A stretch of 64,000 bases of DNA from positions 290,418,966-290,482,965 of the forward strand of contig CM057009.1 in NCBI GenBank assembly GCA_029891345.1, in the 5' to 3' direction. The position numbers were made by a program, and so were the translations under genes. The notes under the pieces were generated by a model, which ran no database searches, had not been told where the DNA came from, and saw only the letters and a list, made by a program, of their open reading frames with translations. This DNA comes from Dryococelus australis. Taxonomy: Eukaryota; Arthropoda; Insecta; Phasmatodea; Phasmatidae. This document shows positions 13,640 through 27,010 of this stretch, piece after piece; positions within the stretch are counted from its first letter, which is position 1; every line of letters starts with the position of its first letter.

Positions 13640-14380
13640 TAATAAGACGACTGTGCGAGGGAAAAAAACCTCCACAAATGGAGAAAGAAAGGACGCAAGT
13701 CTGTAATGATTACAAGATAAATAATTAAAACTAATTTACAAGACAATGCTAATGGAATGAAGAGGCAGGTGTCTGCAGAAACGAGTTCGCACAAAAAACT
13801 TCCAAGCCAATTAAGCGATAAACAAAGTTTTCTGTTAATGACCATGCTAATGATCATTTGAAAAAGAAGAAAGCTGGAGTGGTAGACCTTATGCTCTGTC
13901 TAGGATGCGAGGAGAGACACACAGTTCATCCATACAAAGACTGGATTTTGTGTAGTTATTTCGATAACTGACAGCATAAATCACGCTCTTTTTATGAAGT
14001 TGGAGGTGCTTTCATTTTCGATAACTGATCAAATACATCTAAACAATTTGACAAGCTATTAGTATTCAATTAATCTTACATGAGGTCTATTTCTCTGTGT
14101 TCTCAACGTCATTTAGAAATTACTTAATAATTAACTATATGTATTAGGATACCATTTTAAACTCACCTAGTCCTCTTTTTTTCATTTACATTCCTGGTCA
14201 CATGCAAATTTTTCCATGCGTCATGTCCACTTTTACTCCTCTGGTGGGACTATAATGCGTTTATGGCATTTGCTGACAGTAATATAATTTCATGGAAAAT
14301 ATAACTAATTATATCATAAAATCTAGTAAATTAAAAACACGAAAAACAAAGGATTTTAAATTATCGTTAATAAATTTACC
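13640..14380. other. Gene-free spacer
   Basis: AT-rich sequence, no recognised gene or repeat. Confidence 0.5.
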
Positions 14381-14384
14381 GTGA

Positions 14385-14633
14385 GTGAGTGAAGGGATTT
14401 GGACGGCTGTTAACATCGAGGTCTTGAGAGCCGATGAGGGTTATTGAGGATGGTATGGAGCGGCGCGGGAATGGGGGAGGGAAGCGGGAGATCCCCGAGA
14501 ATGCCCACCGACCAACGGCATCGTCCGGTACGTTTCCCACATGCGAGGGTTCGGGGGGGGGGGGGGGCAGGGATTGAACCCGTGTCGCATTGGTGGGAGG
14601 CGGGCAGGCTAACCACTTAGTCACCGAGGCCCC
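14385..14633 (-). repeat. tRNA-derived SINE, family 1
   Basis: On the minus strand it starts 'ggggcctcggtgactaagtgg', where the A-box-like sequence is followed by 'ttagcctgcccgcctcccacc' and a B-box-like 'gggttcaatccc' (14570-14580). The tRNA-like head is followed by a body with 'cccacatgcgagggttc' (inverted), 'gatctcccgcttcc' and 'cggctctcaagacctcgatg'. A run of 15 G interrupts the copy at 14553-14567. Other copies are at 34977-35140, 56108-56345, 57034-57200, 59255-59370 and 60254-60476. Confidence 0.75.
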
Positions 14634-15870
14634 TAGATTTGCTGTGTATTTACACGGCAGATATTTGGTTCAAACACCTAGCACGTACTCTTGCTCCACT
14701 TTCGTCTTTCATCTCGGCGAGCCGGTAAGAACACCATGCGTGACTGCATTTAAGGAAAATTAGTTTATTAAAATATTCCTTTCTTGAACCAATAATACTA
14801 TAAATTCAAAAATTGAGACTATTGTCGCAGCCATTACGTGGGAAGGAAAATAAGTATCAGACTAAAAATGGCTCCGCACTGATATATTTTTAACCAAGTG
14901 GTTAAAATTCGTACGCTATTTTACTTTTAGAGCCCATGGCAGTAGTGTATATAGGAAAATACTGAGTCCGCAGCCCGGAGTTGGAGCCCGTAGCTGAATG
15001 GTTGCTCATGTGCTTAGTTTAATTAACTGAAAATGTTCGATTAATTAAACTGATTATTCATTAAGTGTTTAAATGATTCATGTGATTAATATGGTTAGTT
15101 ACAGTGGGTTATTAAATCTACTAATTTTTAAAGTATAATTTAAGTGCGATATACAATCTGAGGTAATGTTTTCTAGTTCCGACACTGAAGATGATTATGC
15201 TTATACCGTGATTGTAGGGGCTCATCGCATAAATTATATTTTATATAAAACAAGTCTAATTTATATAGATAGTTAAAAATATATCTAGGCCGATCATGAG
15301 AGATATCATCTGTACTGCCTCGTAGCCGGAAAATCTAATACAGTAATTAAAATTTAATATCAAAATTAAAAAATTATCAAACATATGGAATTTGCATCAC
15401 GGTATAGGTGAAATGTAGGTTCGACCGCGATATCATGTAGAATATGTATATTCTTTTTGCCTATTATATATCGTAAATTCTTAATCGTTTCATTAAGTCT
15501 TAGTTTCACGTAATTAATATTTTATTAATTTTGATACCGGTACCTTAATGGCGAAGAGATTGATTTCCCTATCATTTAACAATGGTAAAAAGTCCTTGGT
15601 AAGCTTTCATTGATGAGAATTTATCCAATATCGAACAGAAAATATTATTCAGTTATCAACACTGACGACATATTAAAGTATCCAGAAGATAAGACGTAAT
15701 TTGTTACACGCCCATACCTTCACTGGATGTGTAACTACATGATTAGAGATGCAAAAATACAACGTAACGTCTACGATAACCCCTCCCCTCCATCCCCCTC
15801 CGAGTGCATCAGTGGTTCCACCACAATTATAGCATTAGTATTAGAAAGCGTGCACGGGGCAGCAGACAGT
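14634..15870. other. Gene-free spacer
   Basis: AT-rich sequence. The stretch 15010-15100 is made of interleaved 'ttaatta/gattaat' strings that weakly resemble, inverted, 24170-24300. No protein-like frame. Confidence 0.45.
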
Positions 15871-15989
15871 TAACGCAGTGAGAGAAGGTCACCGATAACA
15901 GAGCATCTCTCCTCGCAGACTGCATTACCAGCACTTGACGGAGTTTTATCTGGCCCGGTTTCCCGGGTCTGCATGAGGCCGGGCGGACG

Positions 15990-16400
15990 TATCATTACAT
16001 TGCCAAGCACATTGTGTTCAGCAGTGAATACCTGTTGTGCAGTGACACGGGTGACCATCGTGTGCAGGTGTGGCGACGCCGGCGAGAAATTACACATCCT
16101 GCCAATGTTGTGGAGAGACACGCCAGCATTTCTCCTATCATCACTGTATCGAGAGCCGTATGGTATGACTTTAGGTCACATCTGGTAGTGATTCGGGGGA
16201 CCCTGATGGAACAAGGGTGTGCCAGTAGCATCCTAAGTTTATGTGCGTAATACCTCATGAGACAGCGCCCTGGTACAGACTTCACAAGATAACGCTCGTC
16301 CACACAGAGCACATGTTTCTATGGAATGTAAGCTTTATACTGAGGTAATCTTGTGGCCAGCAAGCTCCCCAGATCTCTCCTCGCTACAAAAAAAAATGCG
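15990..16400 (+). pseudogene. Tc1/mariner-family transposase remnant
   Basis: Two plus-strand frames together show the middle and catalytic part of a Tc1-like DDE transposase. Near 16010-16080 a VFSSEY block stands where the first catalytic aspartate is expected (the usual D appears as S). It is followed by VQVWRRRRE and, near 16190, LVVIRGTL. After a stop at about 16250 the sequence at 16285-16310 reads SQDNARPHRAHV, the conserved second-aspartate block, and at 16350-16378 ILWPASSPDLSS, the block that precedes the final acidic residue. The N-terminal DNA-binding part and the C terminus are not recognisable. With stops, frame changes and a lost catalytic residue it is inactive. It ends about 150 bp before foldback copy 2; any link between them is inference. 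Confidence 0.75.
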
Positions 16401-16550
16401 TGCAATCAACTGGGACGTCAACTCCGACCCGGTGCATATCTGCAGGTTATCAAGAGTTTGTTACAATTACTGTTGGCCGACTTGTCTCAGGAGAGGGGAA
16501 AATGGCTGTACTAATTCGTTTAGAATTTAATTTGCGCATGTATCCAGGCT

Positions 16551-17348
16551 AAGGTTGAAGTAAAGCAACTGCCTATGGAGCACTGCGCCTGACTATACAA
16601 CGTGAAGAACTCATAAAAAAGTAGTACAGACACCATAAAAAGTGTCACAAAAGTGCAATTTATGCTGTTTATGAAAGAAGAACGTATATATTTTGCAACA
16701 TTATAAAATATTTTACTAAAATATACTTTTTAAATGTAAACAAATAATTGATTAAAATAGTCGGTATTTTTAAATCAAATTTTACCATATTTCCATTCTG
16801 TATGCTTTGGAAAGCAGAATTTGCAAGATCTTCGTCATGGAATATCGTCATAATATTTACTATAATTGCATGTAAGAAAATTATTATAATAATGTAGTAA
16901 ATAATTTTTATAATTGATTTTATGTGCGTCAATTTGTCACAAACATTTATGTTTGAAAATTACGTAAATAAAGTTAATTTTAAGCAGTGATATGATACAT
17001 TATTACTATGATTTTCTTACATGCAATCATAGTTAATATTATGACGATCTTTCTTGAAGAAAATGGTCTTGTGAATTCTGCTTTCCGAAGCATCCAAAAC
17101 GGATATGCGCTTAGATGTTGTTAAAAATGCGGGCTCTAAAGAGCAATTAATTTTTTTACATTGCAACAGTATATTTAAGTAAAATATTTTATAATGTTGC
17201 AAAATATATACATTATTCTTTCATATACGGAATAAATCGAGCTTTCCTGACAATTTGTGTGATATCTGTACTACTTTTGTATCAGTTCTTCACGTTGTAT
17301 AGTCCGGTACAGTGCTCCATAGGCAGTTACTTTACTTCAAACTTAAGG
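16551..17348. mobile_element. Foldback (long inverted repeat) element, copy 2
   Basis: Same architecture and near-identical outer sequence as copy 1 at 11412-12212. The left end reads 'aaggttgaagtaaagcaact' and the right end, inverted, 'taagtttgaagtaaagtaac'. Inner 'tgcaacattataaaatattt' is present in both orientations, at about 16695 and 17185. The centre is around 16950. The candidate outermost bases 'cttaa' at the right end and 'ctaa' on the left would fit a TTAA-type target but the exact boundary is uncertain. No coding capacity. Confidence 0.75.
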
Positions 17349-18500
17349 GGTTACTACAGCCTAGCGACATAGGACCAGTAGTATTCTCGACTCTTTTGAC
17401 CTTCTGTCTGTTTCATTTACTGCAATAAAGTCAAGAGAGATCTGAACACATGCAGTTTCATTCCGTTTCCATTACTTCTTCTAAGTGCGTAACTTTTTCG
17501 TGTGTGAGTCTAATACTTAGTTATGTCAGCAACATCTGAGGGGCATCGTTTTTCTCAGCCCAGAAGAAAGAATAGCAGCCATCTCAGTTTTGTGAACGAT
17601 GTTGTGTATTTATGTGTGCTTGTGTGTGTCTAATGGTGTACTTCCGGGGCGGAAAATTATAGAGTGGCAGCTCTCCTACATGTTGTATGTTATCATTTTA
17701 ATAACTTCTAGTATGGCACCTTAGGTTTAATGTTTCATTTGTTATGCATTTATGGTCATCTGGTTTTACCACACGGCAACAAACCGATTGCAAAAGTAAT
17801 CTGCTAGTATTTGTTTGTAGTGCAGCGGCCACTAAGGGGCCCCACACAGTTAACTTAAAGTTCTGGTGTTTAGAGAATTCTCCTCTTAATAGTTAAATAA
17901 TTAACAGCTACGCTTCCCTGAGTGATACCCCTTCCACAGCATCTACGTATTACGAGGAGAATTAAGTGATTATAGAGAGAAGGAGTTGAGGGTACATAGA
18001 CGAGTGTTAGGAGGAAGGGAATCGCTACACTGGTGGAGACACCTCACGTTCTACCTCTCGAGTATGCGAGTTCGCATTTACTTGGGAATTTTTCGAATAA
18101 TTTGTACTTCACGCTGTTAGGGGAATAGAAAGTGGCGGTGATTGACGCAAACCACAACGCGCGTAGGCGTAATACCTCACTGTTAGTTAACGTCTCCTTT
18201 CATTGTAGTCTTGTTCCAATATGTTCAGGTGAAATAATCTTATTATCAACAAACAATTCCAGTATATATTTTGTTACAGTTTGATATATTCATTTGTTTG
18301 TAAAGATTAAGGTATTAACGTCAGCATACGTGAGAGCTGTTAGATTCCACATGGTCACGGCGAGCGCAGTAAGCGATAGTGTGTAAGGTCATTTCGCCAT
18401 GTGAGTAAGTCAGCAGTTTGCGCAGGAGGCCTTGCCAGCCGAGCAGCTTGACGCACAACGCCCACCCTGGTAGTCTTTCAACAGCCTGTTTTTGCTTCTT
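17349..18500. other. Spacer upstream of a gag-like remnant
   Basis: No gene recognised. A TG-starting terminal repeat of a retrotransposon would be expected somewhere here if the downstream gag-like remnant is part of an LTR element, but no repeated copy exists in the window to prove it. Confidence 0.4.
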
Positions 18501-18659
18501 TTAAACTGATGCATGAGTAGCGCTTATTTCTGCATGTGGGACAACTTGTTCCTTTGTAAGCAAGGGAATCTCCATTTGTTTTGGGTGTGTTTCGGAGATT
18601 TTCTGTTTCCTCCGCTCTTCTATTTTATAAGTAATTTTGAAACACAGTTACACCCGACA

Positions 18660-19345
18660 TCCACCACGTATATGGAAACACGAAGCAAGAGTAAACCAAT
18701 CTCCGTTACTGAACTTATCAAACATGCACTTATCGACACATCTGACTTAGAGAGAGCCTTAGACGACCGTGATCGCCAATGTGCTTTATTACAAAACACT
18801 ACACTAAATACAATCATTTCAAAACAGAACCAAAATTTGGAATTATCTTTTAACACTAGCCCTGAGCAATATTAAAACGAAACCCCACCACTCATACAAC
18901 ATACAGAACAAACAGAATCAACATCATTCAGCCCTCAGCCTGATTTTCTTGGAATTCCCATTTACGAGGACGTCGCATTAGAGTCACTACACACAGACAC
19001 ATTTCCATCACCACCCACCACCCACCACTACATTAATACCGCTACACAAACTACACCACCCACGAGACACAATATGTAACACACTCAACCACAACAACTG
19101 CTCCAAAATGTTTCCTCTCAACCGGAAAAACAGCCGCCCTTTTCAGGAGCGTAAGGTGAAAATGTAGCTGACTCCATTGAGGAATTCGAGGCCGTAGCCG
19201 ACATCGACCATTGAAATGAGGCGCGAAAATGTTGGTGTTTAAATTTTTATCTCGTTGATACTGCGAAACATACTTTTGACAACATTACCAGAAATCCCCA
19301 AAAGCCAATCACTTGGCATGAGCTGCAAAACACACTGAAAGACTG
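18660..19345 (+). pseudogene. LTR-retrotransposon-like gag remnant
   Basis: The plus strand shows a start-like METRSKSKPIS followed by a charged helical stretch (TSDLERALDDRDRQ), a stop at about 18872, then a proline/threonine-rich linker. Near 19138-19330 is a block reading PFSGA, then ENVADSIEEFEAVADID, a tryptophan/cysteine-containing helix, DTAKHTFDNITRNP and ITWHELQNTLKD. This order (short 'FSG' entry, helix with acidic-hydrophobic repeats, 'TW-x-x-L' helix) fits the capsid region of Ty3/gypsy-like gag proteins. At least three stops break it. No zinc knuckle, protease or reverse transcriptase was recognised downstream, so it is a solitary fragment. Confidence 0.5.
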
Positions 19346-21180
19346 AGTATTCTGTGCCTCAGCCATCAAAGACCTTCTGCACTACTGGCTGGCTGGTAGC
19401 TAACGGCAAGCCGATGGTGGAAGGGAGGGTTCTGCATGCAGGTTGCGGAGCCTGCCATAGTTACCATCGATCCGATGAAGGACGTTGTGCCTGGAAGGAG
19501 ACAGCATTCGCTTCCTCCATAACACATCCTCTCCGTCGTGCCAAGGGAAAATAAATTATCTGCCATGCCGCTGGCTCCCCGGGCTAATCGCCAACACCAA
19601 AATATATCTGTCGCTGTCAACAACCCTAAAGTATACTGTTACACTGCCTGTCTAGGACCGTCTTTGACGATATGATTTATTGGAAGACTATTTTTCTTCA
19701 TCGTTTGCCACTCCAGGGTCCATGACAGTGGTCAAACTAATCAGAATCTCACTTCAGTACTTTGCATTGTCTTATACCACGGAACGTGAAGAATCTCCGC
19801 TGATACCATCGGCTGCCTGCACGGCTCCTCGTCCGGGCAGACATTGCTCTGACCCTCTCTCAGTATAGACAATCGTCATAGATGCATCGCCAACCAGCAT
19901 GGTCTTTAGTACACTTTGAAAAGGATGCCCCGTCGTACACTGCCGGTCGGTGAAAGCGAGTGCAGGGTGTCATGAATCACAATCACTTAATGCTGACTCC
20001 TTCGCGCTGTCAGGCATGGCGACTTGCGTATGGTCACACATGATTCCCAACTATTATAACATCAATAATGCTTGACAAAAAAAAATCAACAATCACAAAA
20101 AAATGTACGTTTGTGGATTAATATGAGCACAACGACTATAAAAAAAAACATTCCGTGATTGTACGGACTGTTTAGAGTAAACGTATTTCCTTTAGAGGAA
20201 GATTGATGTTTGAGATTTTGAGGTTAGGGACGCCTCAATTCCGAATTATGATTCCCAGGGAAGCCAATAGGCCTGATGTTTGCTGAATCCCATTAAACAT
20301 AGTTTTAAGAAAAAATGTACCGCTTACTTATTCCTCACAGGAGATTCGTAAAACACTATCTGCAGAAACAAAAAAGCAAAGTGTTTCATGAAACATAATA
20401 TGGTTCGTGCTACAATTTGTACCTTTTCAAGCCTATGACTTTCGTGACATGGGAATTTGGCCTAATGCTGCTTTACAAAGATAAGGACTATCATTCCTAT
20501 ATTTAGGAGACGAACACAATCCCTGTCTACTCTATCCAAGAAACACAACAAAGCTTGCGAAAGGTGGGAATATAAAATGATATGCAATGTTACGAAAAAG
20601 TGTCGTGCTTATCAAAGAAATTTCTACACATTTATGAAACTTCATAAACAATAATATAACACCACACACGACACAAACGTTTATTTATATCTTTCGCAGC
20701 TAGCCAAATATCACCACTCATTTAGCCCCAACCACTCCTTAAGCAGACTGCCATTCATTTCACAAAGGATTTTTTCGAATACACATGAGGTACACACTAA
20801 AAAATATTTGAAGTTAAATTCCCTTTCGTGTAAGAGAAACTAATTACCTCTACATGTAAGGTAAAATTGCCCCTTAAATGTAGAGTAAATTTACGTAACA
20901 AGAAAAGTACTATTCCCTAACTTCACGGAAAAAAGTACTTGACAAAAGTAGAGGAAAATCGCATATGAGTAAGGGAAAATTAACTATTTTGTATAATAAA
21001 ATTGTATTTAAACACATCCCCGAGTATTATTACTGTTAGTTTATTTTACAAAAGTACTTAATATAACAGTTACATTAAAAGCATAATAGTGTATTATATA
21101 AACAGCAAGTGGCTTGCGAAGAAGAAGGTCTGCTGGGAGACTCAGTCAATGGTGGCAACTCGGGAGCGGCTTACGGTAAA
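19346..21180. other. Unrecognised sequence downstream of the gag-like remnant
   Basis: 19354-19870 is less AT-rich and has open frames on both strands, but none matches a family I recognise. It may be diverged retrotransposon body. The rest is AT-rich spacer. Confidence 0.35.
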
Positions 21181-21189
21181 AAGTGTATA

Positions 21190-21540
21190 CTAGTAAACTT
21201 TAGTGTTGACGACAGTAGCAGCGATATATTTGTCATTAACTATGGTAACGAGAACTGAAATGTTAGGTGTTTGGCTCGCTGAGGCCTGCGTCGAAGCCAG
21301 TGTATTTTGGAGGCGGGGATTCCGTTTTCTTGAAGAAGCAACATACATTGTTGAGTTTATCGCAACGAATAAGCGCCTTACCGCCTGTCCACCGGCTTGT
21401 TGCCTGCCATTAGCCTGCGAGCAACCCCTGCTTCTTGCCAGTAATGTAGCAACCTTTTGGTAACTGAGAGGTCGCCTGCCTTTGGCGTGCTGCCTTTTAC
21501 CAGACTGTGGAGTGTCCATCTTTGCCGATAACGCCACAAG
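21190..21540. other. GC-richer block with overlapping open frames, unrecognised
   Basis: Open on both strands over most of its length (115 residues minus, 86 residues plus), so openness alone says little. The minus frame is rich in A, Q, R and S without a domain pattern. It is neither clearly a gene nor a known repeat. Confidence 0.25.
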
Positions 21541-24500
21541 CTTTTGATGGCTACGTGATCATCTGCCCACGACGTTTGCCAGGCGTCAACTCGTTAGGAG
21601 ACAGAAGCTATTCCAGGTGATAAAGTACTTATTTGTGAAACAAACTTTGTGCAGACCCAAGCAATCATGCTATTGATTGCCATGATTTTTCTTTTACATG
21701 TATTCAGGAGAAGGGAATTATTATTTCTTCATAAATATTGTGTGCTTTTAAACTGCATTTACTTTTCTACGTTTTGTTTATGATGTGAAGTTTGACACTG
21801 TGAACAATTTACATACTGTTTAATAATTTGTATCTGTGCGTGAAACTGAATCTTTGCCGCAGAGACTACCTCAGAGCATTTCTAGCATACAGTGCATACT
21901 TTGTTAATTTTTAATTTTTTTGAAAAATAGTTGCTCTTGTCTACTATCTTAGAGAAGCAGGTAGACAAGCGTTATCACGTTACACGAATTGCAAAAGCTT
22001 CTTTTCATATTAGGCCCATCGCCCAAGGTCATGCCGTTTCTACAAATCTCCATATGTAATTTTCATTTGCGCTTGGTTGTTCGCTATATGGTAAAATAAG
22101 ATTGACATTTTCGCATAACACTTAAAATATTTTAATACAAAATGATATACTTAGAAGATATTTCAAATGGTAAAACATATTGATGTGTAGACGCTCCCGA
22201 AATTCGGCTCCTGCAGTAATTATAACTTAACTTTCGCATACACAAATAAATTCATGAAATATATATCAATATTATAAATTCGATTTCCATGTGACGAGAC
22301 GAGAGAAATAGTATCCGCGTTATAGGCCGCAGACATGATTACATTTCCATTATTTAACAGTTATTTAAAAAGTCATCAAATTACAATGATGTAATCTGAG
22401 TCAACTACCCCAATATATTGTTCCAGCTAGGAACTTTTAAATGCTAGAGGTAAATACAATTTACTTTAAATTTGAGACCCATGGTGGCTAGTTTCCAAAG
22501 TACATGAGAAAGTAAACAAAGTAATATTCAATGCTATTAGCAGGTAATTGAAGATCTCTTGTAACATGTCGTCACATCTGTGTGGTGACGAGTGGTATTT
22601 CTTTGTTTCTAACTTACTTACGTAACTGCATATTCATCTGCCGCGCCATAGGGTTTAGAATAACCAGTTGAAGCTCTTTGGAATTGCAAATTCCAAAGGT
22701 AAAATTTTATTGTTTATTTGGAATAAATTCGCCACATTATATTTAATATTATTTATGTAATTATACATACAATTTTATAAATATTGTTATGTATTTAGTA
22801 TTTACACGTTAGAATATACATTTTGCATTAAGCTGGTTTGGGTTCGCGGCCACTTGACGCGCTGGTACTGAGTTTGGAGTTGCTCGCCTTTGTGTGTGGT
22901 GATGGACTTACCTGCGAGATAATTTGTTCGACGGCGTGCACGGGGAGGCATGGCGTGTTGTTACCGCCCGGTTAGACAATGACACAGGGTAGTTGGTCTG
23001 GTCAAAGCGGTCATATCAAATTAACTATGTTTTAATAGTGCGTATATACGACGGAGTTAATATGTGGGCTATATAAATGCGATCGTGAGATTGCTGATTG
23101 GGACCTATGTCACAAAGAACAAGATTTCGCCGTACCTCGGGGCTGTGGTTGCCTCGTTGCCGAACATCGCCTCGTTCCATTTGTCGACTAATGCTTGCCA
23201 GCTGCCGGCGAATTCGGCTGTCCGCAAAGGCAGAACATTCACCGTTGTTTCATGAATGCAGGAATCTACATTTAGAGGGTAAAAATCTGTCTTTTACTAT
23301 TTGCTCCGAAGGGAACTAGGTGTTGTACTGCATTTTCAACTTGTGGTGTGGTATGTTGAAGATATCGCCTTTATGTGCTCAACAAGTAGCTGCTCTTAAC
23401 CTACAAGTAATTGTTATTAACCTTCCTTGGGTTGCGGTAAGTTGGGAAGGAATCTAATGTGGTCATTCTATGATGTTGTCAGTAGAGAGAAAATGAAGGT
23501 TCGGGTACAGTATTACAGAAAATATGGTATTCAGACAATCGGTGTACAGCTATAGCCATTTTTACAATTATTAACCTGCATAAAAGTAGAAGTGAGCTGT
23601 GGACCGACAAAATCTTTTATACATTTTTTCTATTTTTTGTATAGGCCTACTGTAATGTTGTATTGGCATATCACTTTCAAAGGAAGTAAATATAAATAAT
23701 TTATTCAATAGATTATTTGTTAGTAATGAGTACAAAATAACTAAATAACTATATGACTGTGTTGGCGCAGGTCTCAGGAGAGAAAGAATGTTAGTGTTTA
23801 GGTTTACGACTGTTATCTTCCTCATGGAGCGACACAGTTGGTGACGTGTGTTAGCACAGCTCAAGCTGTGTTTTTATTTGGAGTGTTCAGTGTCCTCTTA
23901 CACATTCTCGAGCGTGAAACATTAGAGGTTCAATGCATTACTCAGATATTTATTTTCATTGTCTGAGCACGAAAATTAAAATCGCTCAAGACTTCAAATA
24001 GTAGAAATTCAGTAACCTAATTAGAGTATTAGACCCACGAATTGGAGATATTAAATTTAAAACTTTAATCATGGAATGTGCCTATAAGTTCATACGAATA
24101 GTTTAAACGAATATTTACATAGACATGCTCAATACTTTATCACGCATAATATACCGCTAATAATTAAATCTGTCAATTCAATTTAGCAATGTAATTAATT
24201 AAATCAATGACACTAATCAATCCCACCCATTCGATTTAGTTACATTAATTTGCAATTAACAATCAATTTTTTGATTAAATGAATGATAATTAATGCGGTT
24301 CCCGCCTCTGGATCCCGGCGTCGTGTCGAAATAAATCAAGATGTCAAATAACAGGAGAAATGATGGCCGAAATAAACAACCTGAATAAAATATTTCTGAC
24401 TTTACTATTGACATCAGTAACAAGAACATTTATTTAATTTGCAAGGAGTCAGCTTTTTGTCTGAAATTATGGAAGCAAATCTAGTGTTTTGTATTTTTTA

Positions 24501-26050
24501 ATGGCATTAAAAATTTTTAACGGGAGGCAAGAAAATGTTTTTGTGCAAATAAAGATTTTACGTGTTGAATGACGAATCATTTTTAAATATCTTAAAACAG
24601 ACTTTAAGCTGTAGTTAAATCTAAAAAAAAAATAAAAAAAAAAAATAAACAACTACGTTCCATGCAGCCTTGATTTACCAACTAATTTGATTTAGAACCC
24701 TTGACAAATTATAAGCACTAAAAATATTCAAATAATGATTATTTTAAAACAAAATTTGGCATTTGAATGACTTGAAATAACATTATTAAATGAAACTCGC
24801 AATATAAACCGTTACGATTTAAAATAATAAAAAAAAAAATCTTTTACGGTTTGATGAAGACACTATCGCAAAAGTATTTTCGAGGTACTTAATGAAATTC
24901 CTGTCCGTGACACGGATTCCAACTTCATCATTCTTGTCCTTTCACTTTACATTTCTGAAGCCAATTACTGAGAATGCAACGTGAAGTTATCGAAAATCGT
25001 TCTCCCCACTGTCAACGAAGATGAATCAGACTTCTCTTACACGGAGAATAAAGAAACGAATAATTTACTGTCGCGTGACCTGGGATAACTTCTTTTTTTT
25101 TTACCTGTTCGCAGAAATATTTTCTCGCGTGGTTCCAAATGGCACGTTTTTTTTACGTCAACTTTCAGGATCATATTTGTATCTTTAACAGATTTATAAA
25201 TAATGCAATTGGAAAAAATGTAACCAACTTTATAAAGGTTAATATTGAAAGTATTCCAGAAGTTCTCTTGAAATGTTCGGTAATTATTTTATTCACGGTC
25301 GTTATACAGCGTGTCTCATACTTCGTGCGCAGTGCATGTACAATGTAAAATATGAATGGAAATATAAAAGAAAATCTAAGTGACAAAATTATTTTCTTTG
25401 ACACAGTACTTCCTCAATATTGTAACACTGTATGATGGAGTATAACCATTTACTTGAAGTATTCCAGTTGTTAAGTAACGTTATATCATAGTTCATACTG
25501 AACATAATAACTAGAATGAAAGAACAAAGCAAATAACACATAGTTTATAAATCAAAGAGATATTATTTAAGTAGTTATTATACACTCAAACACTTGCACG
25601 ATGCCTAAAACGAAACCAATAACGTAACAAATCAATAATTAGAATATCTTGGCTACAATCATAAGACAAAGTAATTTTAGAGATACAGATGTTGAATAAC
25701 ATTCTATTATTTACCCAACGCTGCTAGATAATTCAAGTGAACTTTGTTTTACAGAATATCGCCACAAAAAATTTAATGCCTATTATCTGCCATGATTCAC
25801 AACGTGTAGGAGATGGGAGCGAACTTCGGTACAATTTGTTTACAAATTCGTCCTAAGGAAAGTTGTGAATCTTCGTTCGTAAACAGTAACTATGAATAAC
25901 AGAAAAGTTCAACGGAATGGAGGATCATACAGTTTCAACCGACAGCCGCGTTGTTTGCACATGTGATGTGTCTCTGTAGGCCGCAATACGACACTGCATA
26001 CTCGGTCAAACACAGTAATTATGTAGCTTTGCAATAGGTGAAATAGAACA
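21541..26050. other. Long gene-free AT-rich region
   Basis: No gene recognised. A perfect short hairpin 'ctttggaatt' / 'aattccaaag' lies at about 22674-22699. A GC-richer patch at 22840-23260 has overlapping frames without domain signature. An A-rich run occurs at 24620-24650. Confidence 0.5.
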
Positions 26051-27010
26051 TAGTGGATAGCTTGCATGATCTTGATGCACTTGATGTGCTATCAACCGCA
26101 GTTTATCGAAGAACGCGCGTCGACAATGTTATGCGTGAGGAACAACCAACGTGAAACTGAATGGGATTTCAAGACTTTCATGTTCGCCAGAGAGTCATTT
26201 CCAGGGCCTGGCATATGACGGGTGGGAATGTCAGTATTCTGATCAGCAGAGTACTCCAAGGAGTAGACCACCGTGAAGAATCATTTTTCCCCAACTGCCA
26301 GACAGTGCAGTTGGGGCACAGCAGCCGACCTCGCTGCGGCCCAAGAACAGCCTAATATACGTGCATTTTCAAGCATGCTGTACATCGAAGCTTGTGGCGA
26401 GGGAAACGTCATGCCCGGACGTATGCTCGATGCATGCAAGCAATAACTGCCCTCAAAACTGCACCATTAGCATGACGCAAAGAGTTGGAAGAGGGTTTTG
26501 GTGACACTCAACAGCTGACGGAGGTGAAGCGAAGTGAAGGCGCGACAAAGATGCAACACAATTGTAGGGTCGAATGGGAGCACCCTGGCGAAACCCACAG
26601 GCCTGAAGCAACGTCCACAAAGTTACCCGCCAACGAATGTCCGTCTTCGTTTTCGCCGGAAATTGAAAACGGTCCACCTATGGGAGGCGTGTGGTGTGGC
26701 TACAACACCGCTACGGCCCTATCACATGACGGAGAGAACAATGGTCTTGGAACAGTTATAGACGTGGAGGCTTCCTGGTAATGGAATGTTTCGCGGGGAT
26801 TCCTAGCGTACTCACGCATGAAAAAAAACACAAGGGGAGGTGGAGAGAGTAGCCACAATAATCCAGCTAAGATCACTGAAGCGAACCAATGTGGCCCAGT
26901 GGCCGCAGTTCCTGGGACACAACTTGAACTACCCAACCCGCCTTTCTACCAAGTTCCAAGGAATCAAGACAGCGAAAAAAACTATGGCGCATTTGATGAT
27001 AATTAAGCTG
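26050..27010. other. GC-richer block with several open frames, unrecognised
   Basis: Several overlapping frames of 60-98 residues on both strands. Composition (arginine-rich, CpG-containing) resembles a decayed transposase gene, but I could not find DDE blocks or a helix-turn-helix with confidence. Confidence 0.25.

Noticed and set aside
14570-14633. tRNA-like A and B boxes here and at 34977, 50500, 55570, 56108 and 60420
   Set aside because: The sequences lack closable acceptor stems and each continues into a conserved body, so they are SINE heads and not tRNA genes.
21190-21537. 115-residue minus-strand frame with a clean start and stop
   Set aside because: The opposite strand is also open and the protein has no recognisable domain, so it was kept only as an unexplained block.
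24170-24300. Resemblance of 'ttaatta'-rich sequence to 15010-15100
   Set aside because: Similarity is mostly composition (AT-rich short words) and could not be aligned over a useful length.
26050-27010. Possible Tc1-like transposase gene
   Set aside because: Arginine-rich frames suggested it, but neither the N-terminal helix-turn-helix nor any DDE block could be located in order.
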